Assembly: GCA_016710385.1 (NCBI GenBank)
Contig: JADJVX010000017.1
Location: forward strand, 744,001 to 808,000
Direction of reading: 5' to 3'
DNA length: 64,000 bases
Source of the DNA: Actinomycetales bacterium
GTDB lineage: Bacteria; Actinomycetota; Actinomycetes; Actinomycetales; Dermatophilaceae
Position 1 is the first letter of the stretch. Each line of letters starts with the position of its first letter. Position numbers and translations under genes: made by a program. The notes beneath the pieces were generated by a model. The model searched no databases and was not told where the DNA came from. It saw only the letters and a program-made list of their open reading frames with translations. Shown piece after piece: positions 16,900-25,319 of the stretch.

Positions 16900-17541
16900 T
16901 CAGGGCGCGTGGAACCGCTGCTGGGCGGCCAGCAGTCCCTGCTGCACCAGCACCTCGACGGCATCTGCAGCCTCGACCACGGCCAACTGCACGTCGGGTC
17001 GTTCGGACGCGGTGAAGTCTCGCAACACGAAGTCAGCGGGGTCCATCCGGCCCGGCGGCCGACCCACTCCGACCCTCACCCGAAGATAGTCGCGGGTGCC
17101 GAAAGCGCTTGTGAGAGAACGTAATCCGTTATGCCCTCCTTCGCCTCCCCCGAGCTTGAGCCGAATCACCCCGAACGGCAGGTCGATATCGTCGTGGATC
17201 ACGACAACCTGTTGGGGCGCAACGGAATAGAAGGCCGCAAGGGCCTTGACCGGCCCTCCCGACTCGTTCATGTATGCCGTGGGGACAGCGACCGTCACAG
17301 CCGGGCCGGGCACCCCTCCGGGGAGCGTGCCGAGCCGGAGCGACGCGACCTGAGCCCGAGCCTTGTGGGCCTTGAGCCCATCCGTCGTCGTGGTGACCGG
17401 CACAGCAGACGCCGACGGGGAACCCGACCCACCGGCATACCGGCGGACGAGTTCCCCGATGACGAAGGCTCCGACGTTGTGCCGGTTGGCGGCGTACCGG
17501 GGGCCGGGATTGCCCAGCCCCACGACCAGCCACGCGGACAC
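16900..17541 (-). CDS. pth: peptidyl-tRNA hydrolase
   Basis: A 213-residue Pth that cleaves the ester bond of stalled peptidyl-tRNAs. The key residues are visible: N11 in GLGNPG, catalytic H21 in NRHNVG, the aspartate in IHDDIDLPFG, and N in GHNGLRS. Length is normal with a short C-terminal extension. The start is GTG at 17541, 12 bp after the rplY stop, giving the classic rplY-pth operon of actinobacteria. Confidence 0.97.
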   Translation of the reverse strand: MSAWLVVGLGNPGPRYAANRHNVGAFVIGELVRRYAGGSGSPSASAVPVTTTTDGLKAHKARAQVASLRLGTLPGGVPGPAVTVAVPTAYMNESGGPVKALAAFYSVAPQQVVVIHDDIDLPFGVIRLKLGGGEGGHNGLRSLTSAFGTRDYLRVRVGVGRPPGRMDPADFVLRDFTASERPDVQLAVVEAADAVEVLVQQGLLAAQQRFHAP

Positions 17542-17553
17542 GGGCGCTAGGGC

Positions 17554-18162
17554 TTACTCGACGTCCAGCAGCGGCGTCTCGTCCTGCGCCTCGCCCTCGC
17601 CGAGATCGGCGTCAAGCTCGGCCTGGGACATCGTCGCCGAGACGTTGACGACCAGCGTCTCGGGGTCGCCGGCGAGCTCGGCACCCGCGGGCAGCTCGAT
17701 GGCGCCGGCGTGGATCTGCACGCCGGCCTCCAGGCCCTCGACGGAGACGACGACGTTGGCCGGGATGTTGGTGGCCTCGACGAGCAACTCGACAGTCTGG
17801 CTCTCGACCGTGACGATCGTGTCGGGAGCGGCTTCACCCTCGACGTGCACCTGCACGTCGACAACGACCTTCTCGCCCTTGCGCACGATGACGAGGTCGA
17901 TGTGCTCGATGATCGGCTTGATCGGGTTGCGCTGCACGTCCTTGGCGAGGGCGAGCTGCGCGGTGCCCTCCAGGTCGATCGAGAGCAGGGCGTTGGCGGT
18001 CTTGAGCGCCATCTGGGTGTCGTGGCCCGGCAGGGTGATGTGCACCGGGTCGGTGCCGTGTCCGTAGAGCACGGCGGGGATCTTGTGGTCGCGGCGGATC
18101 TTGCGGGCGGCACCCTTGCCGAACGCAGTGCGGCGCTCGGCGGGCAGCTTGATTTCCGACAT
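17554..18162 (-). CDS. rplY: 50S ribosomal protein L25, long (Ctc/TL5) form
   Basis: A 202-residue protein. The N-terminal L25 domain (residues 1-92: RTAFGKGAARKIRRDHKIPAVLYG) binds 5S rRNA. A C-terminal beta domain (about 93-180) with VVDVQVHVEGEA and an acidic tail make it the longer Ctc form. ATG at 18162 follows AGGAG at a good distance, so the open frame upstream is not used. It is upstream of pth in the same operon. The 150 bp before it hold no gene and may contain its promoter. Confidence 0.96.
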   Translation of the reverse strand: MSEIKLPAERRTAFGKGAARKIRRDHKIPAVLYGHGTDPVHITLPGHDTQMALKTANALLSIDLEGTAQLALAKDVQRNPIKPIIEHIDLVIVRKGEKVVVDVQVHVEGEAAPDTIVTVESQTVELLVEATNIPANVVVSVEGLEAGVQIHAGAIELPAGAELAGDPETLVVNVSATMSQAELDADLGEGEAQDETPLLDVE

Positions 18163-18312
18163 CTGGAGTCTCCTGGCAGCGGTTGGTCGTGCGGATGGCG
18201 GGCCTCGACGCGGGACACGACACGCGCGGGCGGGAGATCCACCCACGTCGATCACGGACAGCGCGCGTGGCACGTCCCTCGCCGAGGCAACCCGCACAGC
18301 TTACCCATCGGG

Positions 18313-19293
18313 TCAGGTGTCGCGAAATCCGCTCCCGCGCAGCTCACCCACCCGCACTGCGACCACACCCGCGAGGATGAGCGCCCCGCCGACCAGCTGG
18401 ATCGGTCCGGGCAGTTCGCCGAGCAGCAACCAGGCGAGCAGGACGGCAAAGAGCACCTCGGTCAACCCGACAAAGGAGGCCACCGTCGAGCCCAAGGCCC
18501 GCGCCCCGATGGTGCCCAACAGGTATGCCGCGGCAGCCGCGACGAGCGCGAGCTCGAGGATCGCGGCATACCAGGGCAGGTGCACGCCCCGGATCGTGAC
18601 ATCCGCGCTTGCCCACGCCGTGGGGAGCGCGCCCACGAGCTGCAGGACGACGAGCGCCACGGTGCCCACGAGCATTCCGAACCCGGCCAGAGCCACGGCC
18701 GGCAGGTCGCTGTGGGCACGGGAGGCGATGACGAAGAAGGCGGCCAGACCGACCGCCGCCCCGAGCCCCCAGACCACGCCGACGACATCGACGGTCGCCG
18801 AGCCGGCCACGTCGAGCACGAGCACCAGGCCGGCCACGGCGAGTGCGCCGCCCAGCGCCACCGTGGGGGCGGGCCGACGCCGGGTCCGCGCCCATACCCA
18901 GAGCACGACGAGGATGATCCCGAGGTATTCCAGCAACAGCGCCACCCCGACCGGCATCCGCGCGACGGCGTTGAAGTAGGCGACCTGGCACCCCGCGACC
19001 GAGACCAGGCCGTAGGCGAGGATCATCCCGCGCTCGGCTCGAAGCACCGCCCATCGACCCCGCAGCGACCACAGCGCCGGACCGAGCAGCACGAGCGCCG
19101 CGATGCCGATCCGCAAGGTGACGATCGTCGGCGGTGCCCAGCCGGTGACGAGCAACGACTTGGCAAACGGCCCGGAACTGCCGAAGGCAGCCGCCGACAC
19201 GACGGCAGCCAGCAGCCCGAGGTCGACGGCGAGCGCGGAACGTTTCAGCCGCGCGGCCGGGGTGACCTCGGCAGCCAGCTCACCAGCGCTCAT
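18313..19293 (-). CDS. EamA/DMT family transporter
   Basis: A 326-residue protein with ten hydrophobic segments in two repeated EamA halves (first half begins GLLAAVVSAAAFGSSGPFAKSL; second half has VVWGLGAAVGLAAFFV and a terminal GGALILAGVV). These drug/metabolite transporters export small metabolites; substrates are rarely predictable. ATG at 19293 overlaps the stop of the deacetylase gene (ATGA), so the pair is translationally coupled. Long upstream in-frame extensions lie inside that gene and are rejected. Confidence 0.85.
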   Translation of the reverse strand: MSAGELAAEVTPAARLKRSALAVDLGLLAAVVSAAAFGSSGPFAKSLLVTGWAPPTIVTLRIGIAALVLLGPALWSLRGRWAVLRAERGMILAYGLVSVAGCQVAYFNAVARMPVGVALLLEYLGIILVVLWVWARTRRRPAPTVALGGALAVAGLVLVLDVAGSATVDVVGVVWGLGAAVGLAAFFVIASRAHSDLPAVALAGFGMLVGTVALVVLQLVGALPTAWASADVTIRGVHLPWYAAILELALVAAAAAYLLGTIGARALGSTVASFVGLTEVLFAVLLAWLLLGELPGPIQLVGGALILAGVVAVRVGELRGSGFRDT

Positions 19294-20150
19294 GCGCCGA
19301 CCGCGGTCAGACGCCAGTAGCGCTCGCGGGCGGGCAGCCCGGCTGTCGAGTCCAAGGGGCCGTGCGGGGCGTAGAGGAAGGCCAGCTGCGACCGGTAGCT
19401 GCCGATCCGGCGAGCCTTCTCGGCGCGGTCGACGTCGATGACGACCGGCTGTGCGACGCGGCCGCAGCGGCGGGCCAGGCTCCCGGCCTGATCGTCGCCC
19501 GGAGCGCCCCACAGATAGGGGACCTCCTCGTAGAGCACGACATCCAGGTCGGGACGGGCCGCCAGCCGTCCGGCCACGACATCACGAACGAGAAGGTGGT
19601 CATGCTGGGCCGCCGGTTTGGTATGCCGTGCGATGTAGCGTGATCGAGCATCGAGCAGGGCGCCCCCGAATGGGCCGACCGCCTGGCGGATGGCGCGTTT
19701 CCGGGCGCTGACCGCCCCACCGCCGATACTCGCCGCGGGAGCCGGCCGCCCAGCTCCGGCCGGGACGGCGACCGTGCACCGCGGCTCGCCCTGGGTGTGC
19801 ACCCAGTCGAGAACAGCCGTGAGGATCCGCTCCGGTTCGTCGAGACCGCGCGGCGCCGTGAGGTACTGCGAGTCCAGCAGGCCCACGGACAGCTGCGGGA
19901 CGTCGAGGCCGGCGAAGGCTGCGGCATTCTCGGCGTGCCGGGCCGACACTGCGTCGTCGGAGTCGGCGAAACCGCACAGCCGGTCCCAGGTCGTCTCGTG
20001 CCGCGGGGTCGGTGCGCCGTCGAAAACGTTGAGCACGGTGGCGCGCTCCCATCGGCACAACGCGAAGGCCGAGAGGATCGCGTCGTCGAGATGCGGCGAG
20101 ACCACCAGGACCGGTTGGGTCGGGTCGAGCGCCGACACGGGCAGGGACAT
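19290..20150 (-). CDS. PIG-L family N-acetylglucosamine deacetylase-like protein
   Basis: A 286-residue protein with the PIG-L metal site VSPHLDDAILS (family PHxDDE/A) near residue 18 and later H residues in the expected region (ARHTK, QHDHLL). Members are zinc hydrolases that deacetylate GlcNAc-containing substrates, for example MshB in mycothiol synthesis. The usual terminal Glu of PHPDDE is Ala here, so activity or substrate may differ. ATG at 20150 is preferred to a TTG at 20219 that overlaps prs. It precedes the EamA gene with a 4-bp overlap. Confidence 0.7.
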   Translation of the reverse strand: MSLPVSALDPTQPVLVVSPHLDDAILSAFALCRWERATVLNVFDGAPTPRHETTWDRLCGFADSDDAVSARHAENAAAFAGLDVPQLSVGLLDSQYLTAPRGLDEPERILTAVLDWVHTQGEPRCTVAVPAGAGRPAPAASIGGGAVSARKRAIRQAVGPFGGALLDARSRYIARHTKPAAQHDHLLVRDVVAGRLAARPDLDVVLYEEVPYLWGAPGDDQAGSLARRCGRVAQPVVIDVDRAEKARRIGSYRSQLAFLYAPHGPLDSTAGLPARERYWRLTAVGA

Positions 20151-20202
20151 GCAGGCGATCGTATGCCGTCCGGTCCCCGCACCCGGGGCCCCGTCCAGCG
20201 GC

Positions 20203-21189
20203 TCAGGCGTGACCGTCAAACATGCTCGTCACCGAACCGTCCTCGAACACCTCGCGGATCGCCCGCGACAGCAGCGGGGCGATCGACAGGATGGTCAGCT
20301 TGTCGAATCGCCGGCTGGGCACGATCGGGAGGGTGTCGGTGACGATGACCTCCTTGACCGTGCTCGTGCGGAGCCGGTCGACGGCCGGGCCGGACAGAAT
20401 GGCGTGCGTGGCGGCAACGACGACGCCCTCGGCACCTTGGGCCATGATCGCATCGGCTGCCTTGGTGATCGTGCCGGCCGTGTCGATCATGTCGTCGACG
20501 AGGATGCAGATGCGGCCCTTGACGCTGCCCACGACGCGGTTGGCGACGCTCTCGTTGGGTCGGGTGATGTCGCGGGTCTTGTGGACGAACGCCAGCGGCG
20601 CCCCGCCCAGCCGGGCCGACCACTGTTCGGCGACCTTGATCCGGCCGGCGTCGGGCGAGACGACGGCGAGTTTGCGGTCGCCGTACTTCGCGGCGACATA
20701 GTCGGCGAGGATCGGCAGGGCCATGAGGTGGTCGACCGGCCCGTCGAAAAAGCCCTGGATCTGTGCGGTGTGCAAGTCGACCGCGATGAGCCGATCGGCG
20801 CCCGCGGTGCGAAACAGGTCGGCGATGAGCCGGGCCGAGATCGGCTCGCGACCGCGGTGCTTCTTGTCCTGCCGGGCGTAGCCGTAGAAGGGCAGCACGA
20901 CCGTGATGCGCTTGGCCGAAGCCCGTTTGAGCGCATCGACCATGAGCAGTTGCTCCATGATCCACTCGTTGATCGGCTCGGTGTGGCTCTGGATCACGAA
21001 GGCATCGCAGCCGCGGACCGACTCCTCGTAGCGGACGTAAATCTCGCCGTTAGCGAAGTCGTAGGCCTGCGTCGGGACGATCTCGGTGCCTAGATCCTCG
21101 GCGACCGCCTGGGCCAGCGCCGGATGCGCCCGCCCGGAGAAGAGCATGAGGTGGCGCTTGGGTTTGCGGCGAATGGCGCTCACAGTCAC
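20203..21189 (-). CDS. prs: ribose-phosphate pyrophosphokinase
   Basis: A 328-residue class I PRPP synthase that makes phosphoribosyl pyrophosphate from ribose-5-phosphate and ATP for purine, pyrimidine, His and Trp synthesis. Visible motifs are FSGRAHPALAQAVAEDLG, FANGEIYVR, PFYGYARQDKKHRGREPIS (ATP/flexible loop), VDLHTAQIQGFFD, and the PRPP loop ILVDDMIDTAGT. The start is GTG at 21189 and overlaps the glmU stop by 4 bp (GTGA). Confidence 0.97.
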   Translation of the reverse strand: MTVSAIRRKPKRHLMLFSGRAHPALAQAVAEDLGTEIVPTQAYDFANGEIYVRYEESVRGCDAFVIQSHTEPINEWIMEQLLMVDALKRASAKRITVVLPFYGYARQDKKHRGREPISARLIADLFRTAGADRLIAVDLHTAQIQGFFDGPVDHLMALPILADYVAAKYGDRKLAVVSPDAGRIKVAEQWSARLGGAPLAFVHKTRDITRPNESVANRVVGSVKGRICILVDDMIDTAGTITKAADAIMAQGAEGVVVAATHAILSGPAVDRLRTSTVKEVIVTDTLPIVPSRRFDKLTILSIAPLLSRAIREVFEDGSVTSMFDGHA

Positions 21190-22352
21190 TCCCCCGGCCC
21201 TGCGGCCTGGGCCTCGATCATGGTGTCGCCCACATAGGTCAGCTGCGGGATGACACTGCCCGCAGCTGCGACGACGTTCTTCGTCTCGACGAAACTCCTG
21301 ACGACCGAGTCGGGCCCGAGCTCAGTGCCGGGGCGGAGGTGGGCCCATGGGCCGACCGTGCACCCTGCCCCGACGACGGACAACTCGGCGTGGGTCCGCA
21401 CGACGCTGGCGCCGTCACCCACCTCCATGTCGCGCAGCGTGGTGTCGGGGCCGATCACCGCCCCCGCACCGATCGTCGTCGCCCCGAGCACCTGCGAGTT
21501 CGGGTGGATCACCGTGTCGGTCCCCACGCTGACGTCGGCATCGATCCACGTCGTCGCGGGGTCGACGACGATCGCGCCGGCCCGCATCGCGCTCTCCACA
21601 GTGCGCCGGTTGAGTTCCGCGCCGAGCCGGGCCAGTTGCACCTTGTCGTTGACGCCCTCGCACTGCCAGTAGTCCGCGAGCACGAAGGCCCCGACCCGCG
21701 CCCCGCCCGAGCGCGCGATGCCCAGGACGTCGGTGACGTATTTCTCACCCTGGGCATTGTCGGTCGTGAGTTGGGCCAGCGCGGCACGCAACAGAGTCGC
21801 GTCGAAGGCGTAGATGCCCGAGTTGATCTCGCAGATCGCGCGCTCCTGCTCGGTCGCATCCTTCTGCTCGACGATCCGGGCGACCAACCCGTCGGCGTCG
21901 CGCACGATGCGGCCATAGCCCGCGGGGTCGGCGACCTCGGTCGTCACGACGGTCACGGCATACTGGCCGCCCTCGTGCGCGCGCACGACCTCGCGCAAGG
22001 TGTCGCCGGAGAGCAGCGGGACGTCGCCGTAGGTGACCACGACGGTGCCGGCCAGGTCGGGCGGCAGGGCCTCGAGCCCGCACTCGACCGCGCGACCGGT
22101 GCCCTTCACCTCGTCCTGGTCGGCCACCACGCAGTCGGGGTCGCATTCACGGATGTGCGCCGCGACGCGATCACGCTCGTGCCGCACGACCACCGTGAGA
22201 TGCACCGGGTCGAGGGCCCGCGCGGCGGCGATCGCGTGGCCGAGCAGGGAGCGGCCCCCGATGGTGTGCAACACCTTGGGGAGGTCGGACTTCATCCGGG
22301 TGCCTTCGCCTGCAGCCAGGACAATGACGGCGGCCGGCCGGGAGGTGGTCAC
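21186..22352 (-). CDS. glmU: GlmU, N-terminal uridylyltransferase with truncated acetyltransferase domain
   Basis: From GTG 22352 the protein is 388 residues. The uridylyltransferase half is intact (LAAGEGTRMKSDLPKVLH, VVTYGDVPLLSG, SGIYAFD). The left-handed helix begins normally (hexapeptide-like repeats, RPGTELGP, SFVETKN), but the protein ends about 14 residues after LTYVGD. Usual GlmU proteins are about 450-480 residues. The catalytic histidine of the acetyltransferase (the H of HLTYxGD) is Gln here, and the residues that follow in the family are absent. The stop overlaps the prs start, so no downstream exon-like remainder exists. UDP-GlcNAc synthesis from GlcNAc-1-phosphate should work; acetylation of GlcN-1-phosphate probably needs another enzyme. 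Confidence 0.88.
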   Translation of the reverse strand: MTTSRPAAVIVLAAGEGTRMKSDLPKVLHTIGGRSLLGHAIAAARALDPVHLTVVVRHERDRVAAHIRECDPDCVVADQDEVKGTGRAVECGLEALPPDLAGTVVVTYGDVPLLSGDTLREVVRAHEGGQYAVTVVTTEVADPAGYGRIVRDADGLVARIVEQKDATEQERAICEINSGIYAFDATLLRAALAQLTTDNAQGEKYVTDVLGIARSGGARVGAFVLADYWQCEGVNDKVQLARLGAELNRRTVESAMRAGAIVVDPATTWIDADVSVGTDTVIHPNSQVLGATTIGAGAVIGPDTTLRDMEVGDGASVVRTHAELSVVGAGCTVGPWAHLRPGTELGPDSVVRSFVETKNVVAAAGSVIPQLTYVGDTMIEAQAAGPGE

Positions 22353-22417
22353 GACTGGTGATCCTACCCGGGGCCATGGGGGGCTCGCCCACCCGCGACC
22401 GTCTCCACCCAGCACAG

Positions 22418-22496
22418 CTCCCCGGGCTGGAATCGAACCAGCGTCGCTAATCCTGATTCAAAGTCAGGCGGGCCCTGCCAGCAGACCAACCGGGGA
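22418..22496 (-). tRNA. tRNA-Gln (anticodon TTG)
   Basis: Reads as a cloverleaf on the minus strand: acceptor TCCCCGG/CCGGGGA, D-stem GGTC/GGCC, anticodon stem CCTGA/TCAGG with loop CTTTGAA (anticodon TTG), T-stem GCTGG/CCAGC with loop TTCGATT, discriminator G. The variable region is about 9 nt (ATTAGCGAC), long for a class I tRNA, making the gene 79 nt. No CCA is encoded. Position beside glmU and a TetR gene matches glnU in mycobacteria. Confidence 0.85.
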
Positions 22497-22562
22497 ACGT
22501 CCGCGACCGGACCGCCCTAGGGTAGCCGTTCCCGGAGGCCTCCCAGGCCCGACAATGGGGAT

Positions 22563-23207
22563 GTGACCCCTCGTGAGCCCGCCCAGACCAGTCGCCGCCC
22601 CCGGATGAGCGGCACCGAGCGCCGCGAACAACTCATCGGGGTGGGCCGCGCCATCTTCGCCGCGCGCGGCTTCGAGGCGGCGACCGTCGAGGAGATCGCG
22701 GCGAAGGCCGGAGTGTCCAAACCGGTGGTCTACGAGCACTTCGGCGGCAAAGAGGGCCTGTATGCCGTCGTCGTCGACCGCGAGATGGCGACCCTGCTCG
22801 GGGTGGTCACCACGGCGTTGAGCGGGGGAGGCACGACCCGGGCTGTCGTCGAGTCTGCGGCGATGGCCTTGTTGGACTACATCGACAACTCGACCGACGG
22901 GTTCCGGATCCTCGTGCGCGACTCACCGGCCGGCCAGTCCACGGGCTCCTTCGCCAGCCTGATCGGCGATATCGCCACCCAAGTCGAGCATCTCTTGGCC
23001 GCGGAGTTCCACGCCCGCAAGCTCGACCCCAAGGCGGCGCCGATCTACGCCCAAATGCTCGTCGGGATGGTCGCCCTCACCGGGCAATGGTGGCTGGAGC
23101 ACCGTCGGTACAAGAAGTCGGTCGTCGCCGCGCACCTGGTCAACCTGGCGTGGAATGGACTCACGACCCTGGAGGCCAAGCCGACCTTGCGGACCCTGGA
23201 CACGTGA
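22563..23207 (+). CDS. TetR family transcriptional regulator
   Basis: A 214-residue TetR-type repressor. The N-terminal helix-turn-helix spans about residues 18-65 (GVGRAIFAARGFEAATVEEIAAKAGVSKPVVYEHFG split over the usual helices). The C-terminal domain resembles the TetR_C ligand-binding fold with a QWWLEHRRY segment near the end. The GTG start at 22563 lies divergently from the tRNA-Gln gene. The tRNA-Gln/glmU neighbourhood matches the Rv1019 type of mycobacteria. Target and ligand are unknown. Confidence 0.9.
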   Translation: MTPREPAQTSRRPRMSGTERREQLIGVGRAIFAARGFEAATVEEIAAKAGVSKPVVYEHFGGKEGLYAVVVDREMATLLGVVTTALSGGGTTRAVVESAAMALLDYIDNSTDGFRILVRDSPAGQSTGSFASLIGDIATQVEHLLAAEFHARKLDPKAAPIYAQMLVGMVALTGQWWLEHRRYKKSVVAAHLVNLAWNGLTTLEAKPTLRTLDT

Positions 23208-23216
23208 GCACTGCAG

Positions 23217-23251
23217 GGGCTCCCCGGTAACGATCGGTTACCGGGGAGCCC
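23217..23251. terminator. bidirectional terminator
   Basis: A perfect 15-bp stem: GGGCTCCCCGGTAAC at 23217-23231, loop GATCG, and the complement at 23237-23251. It lies between the convergent TetR gene and the sigma-factor gene (10 bp and 15 bp from their ends) and so can stop transcription from both sides. Confidence 0.85.
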
Positions 23252-23265
23252 TTGGGCTGCTGCCG

Positions 23266-25131
23266 TTACTGAGTCGGCGTGGGCGTTGTCGCTGTCGGGG
23301 CATCGACCACCGGCACCGAAGGCTCGACCACCGGCACCGAGGGCTCGACGACCGGCACCGAGGTCTCGACGACCGGGGCCGGCTCGACTGCGGTCGCTGG
23401 CTGGGACTGCTTGGCGCTGGCGGTCGCGACTGGCGGTGGAGCAACCGTTGACGTCGCCACGTGGACGACGTCCTTCGGGTCGGTCACCGTGACTGTGAGG
23501 GTCGCGTCGGTCGGGGCCGAACCCCCGTCCGTCGGCGTGAGAGTCACATCGAAGCTGCTGCCGCCCCGGCCCGAGCACACCGCGGCGACCAGGGCATAGG
23601 TGCAGGTCCAGCCGTCCGTGCCCTTGCCCGTCGTCGACACGGGGTTGACGACGATCGTGCCTCCCTGGCTCAACTCGAACAGCGCCGTGGAGTCGGCATT
23701 GGCCGGCACCTGGATCGCCACGAGGAAGGGATCGGTCCACTGCGCGCCCGTGGCTGGGAAGGTCACGGTGCCGTCCGTGGGCGGCGTGGTCGGGTCGACC
23801 GGGGTGGTCGGGTCCACGGGTGTCGTCGGCACAACCGGCACCGTCGGCACAACCGGCACCGTCGGCGCAACCGGCACCGTCGGGCTGGTGCCCGTGGTCG
23901 ATGTAGTCCGGCGCTTGGTTGTGCGGCTGCCTGACGTGGTGGTCGTCGCCGCCGCAGTGGTCGCAGCAGAGGTCGCGCCGGTGGTGTCGGCCGGTGCGCC
24001 AGGGACCGCAGTGGGATTCGGAGCAGCGCTCGGAGCAGCGGTGGGCACAGGCACGATTGGGGCAGCCAGGTCGCTACCCGCTGAGCCACTTCCACCGGCA
24101 CCGCTCGCTCCAGCTGCCCCAGCCGCGGAGGCACCCCCGCCGGAGCCGGAGAAGAACGCCAAGCCGGCCGGAGCGGCCACGAAGCCGACGCCCAGCGTGA
24201 CCCCGACGACGAGAGCGGCAGCCTTGCCGCTGACATTGGCCACCAGGGCCGCAGCCAGGGCGGCCTTGGAGTCCTCTCGCGGCCCGGCCATCCCTGTGTT
24301 GGCAGTCGCCCCAGCGACCCCCACCCACGCGGAAGCCATCGACGTGCCGGCCATGAAGATGAGCGGGACCATGACCGCCGGCAACGCCCGGTTGACTTCG
24401 GCCATCTCGTAGGCGAGGCCCTGGGCGTGGCGACAACCCCGCAAGTGCTCGTCGATGCGGGCCTTCTGGCGCACCGGCACCTTGCCCCGCACGTAGCGGC
24501 CCATCTGGGACAGGACCCAGCGGCACTCGTCGTCTTCGGCGCGGCTGATGGCGCGGTCGGCATGGGCATCGAGGTACTTGGCCCGCAGGCTGTCGCGAGC
24601 GCGCAGCGCCACGACGCTCACACCGTTGGCGGTCATCCCCATGGTGCTCGCGACGGCGGCCGGCGAGGTGCCCTCGACCGCGGTGTGCCACAGCACCTGC
24701 TGGTCTCGGACCGGCAGCCGTTTGAAGGCCGAACGCACCAGGTCGTGGTCGACGGACGCCGTCGCGTCGTATGCCGGTGTGGCCGGTGCGGCAGCGGCAA
24801 GGATCGAGTCCTCGGTCGGCACGGCGCGCAACTCAGCGCGCGCGGCATCGACGGCCGATGTCTTGACGGTCGACAGGAAATAGGACCGGAAGTTGGTGGT
24901 CGGCCCCTTGCCCGCCCTGATCAAGTCGTAGACGCGGACACTCGCCTCACCCACGATGTCCTCGGCGGACGTGCGACCGCGGTGGCGATGCGCCACGGCA
25001 TACGCCGCAGGCAGGTGCCGTCGCCATAGTTCTGCATACGCGTCCGGATCCCCGTCGCGCACCAAGCCCAGCAGCACGGAATCATCCGCGTCTGCCCAGG
25101 CCTGCCCCCAGATCCCGGCAGTTGCCGACAT
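23266..25131 (-). CDS. ECF-type sigma factor fused to membrane anchor and secreted tail
   Basis: A 621-residue single polypeptide. Residues 16-100 form sigma region 2 (DPDAYAELWRRHLPAAY, AEDIVGEA, RSYFLSTVK). Residues 128-190 form sigma region 4 (FKRLPVRDQQVLW, an HTH with VASTMGMTANGVS). Residues 200-240 resemble a zinc-binding anti-sigma segment (C203, H229xxxC233, with the usual last Cys replaced by Ala). Two hydrophobic segments follow (about 250-275 and 305-328), then a long Thr/Pro-rich linker with repeated VPTVPV/VDPTTP and a C-terminal beta-rich domain with two cysteines. A membrane-tethered sigma factor, perhaps released by proteolysis, is the inference. ATG 25131 has a strong GGGGGAG site. 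Confidence 0.85.
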   Translation of the reverse strand: MSATAGIWGQAWADADDSVLLGLVRDGDPDAYAELWRRHLPAAYAVAHRHRGRTSAEDIVGEASVRVYDLIRAGKGPTTNFRSYFLSTVKTSAVDAARAELRAVPTEDSILAAAAPATPAYDATASVDHDLVRSAFKRLPVRDQQVLWHTAVEGTSPAAVASTMGMTANGVSVVALRARDSLRAKYLDAHADRAISRAEDDECRWVLSQMGRYVRGKVPVRQKARIDEHLRGCRHAQGLAYEMAEVNRALPAVMVPLIFMAGTSMASAWVGVAGATANTGMAGPREDSKAALAAALVANVSGKAAALVVGVTLGVGFVAAPAGLAFFSGSGGGASAAGAAGASGAGGSGSAGSDLAAPIVPVPTAAPSAAPNPTAVPGAPADTTGATSAATTAAATTTTSGSRTTKRRTTSTTGTSPTVPVAPTVPVVPTVPVVPTTPVDPTTPVDPTTPPTDGTVTFPATGAQWTDPFLVAIQVPANADSTALFELSQGGTIVVNPVSTTGKGTDGWTCTYALVAAVCSGRGGSSFDVTLTPTDGGSAPTDATLTVTVTDPKDVVHVATSTVAPPPVATASAKQSQPATAVEPAPVVETSVPVVEPSVPVVEPSVPVVDAPTATTPTPTQ

Positions 25132-25276
25132 AACTTCTCCCCCAGCGTGTCGTGGCACGTGTCGTGCCGCCTGTGGGCAGCCGCCAGACACGCCGGACGG
25201 GTGCACACAGGAATGTGCTCTCTTAGTGTGCCCTGTCAACACCCGATCGCGAAAGCCCACGCAACTCGCATCAATG

Positions 25277-25290
25277 TCTTGACGTCGAGA
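25277..25290. promoter_or_regulatory. candidate MarR operator upstream of the MarR gene
   Basis: TCTTGACGTCGAGA is a near-palindrome (6 of 7 base pairs) 29 bp before the MarR start. It matches the site upstream of the neighbouring glyoxalase gene at 26270-26287 (shared TCTTGACGTC). The TTGACG within it could also be the -35 box, which would suit autorepression. Confidence 0.55.
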
Positions 25291-25319
25291 TTCTCGGTGC
25301 GAAGGACTACCGTGACAAC

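Noticed and set aside
20151..20219. Longer N-terminus of the PIG-L-like protein
   Set aside because: It would need a TTG start inside the 3' end of prs and adds no family sequence.
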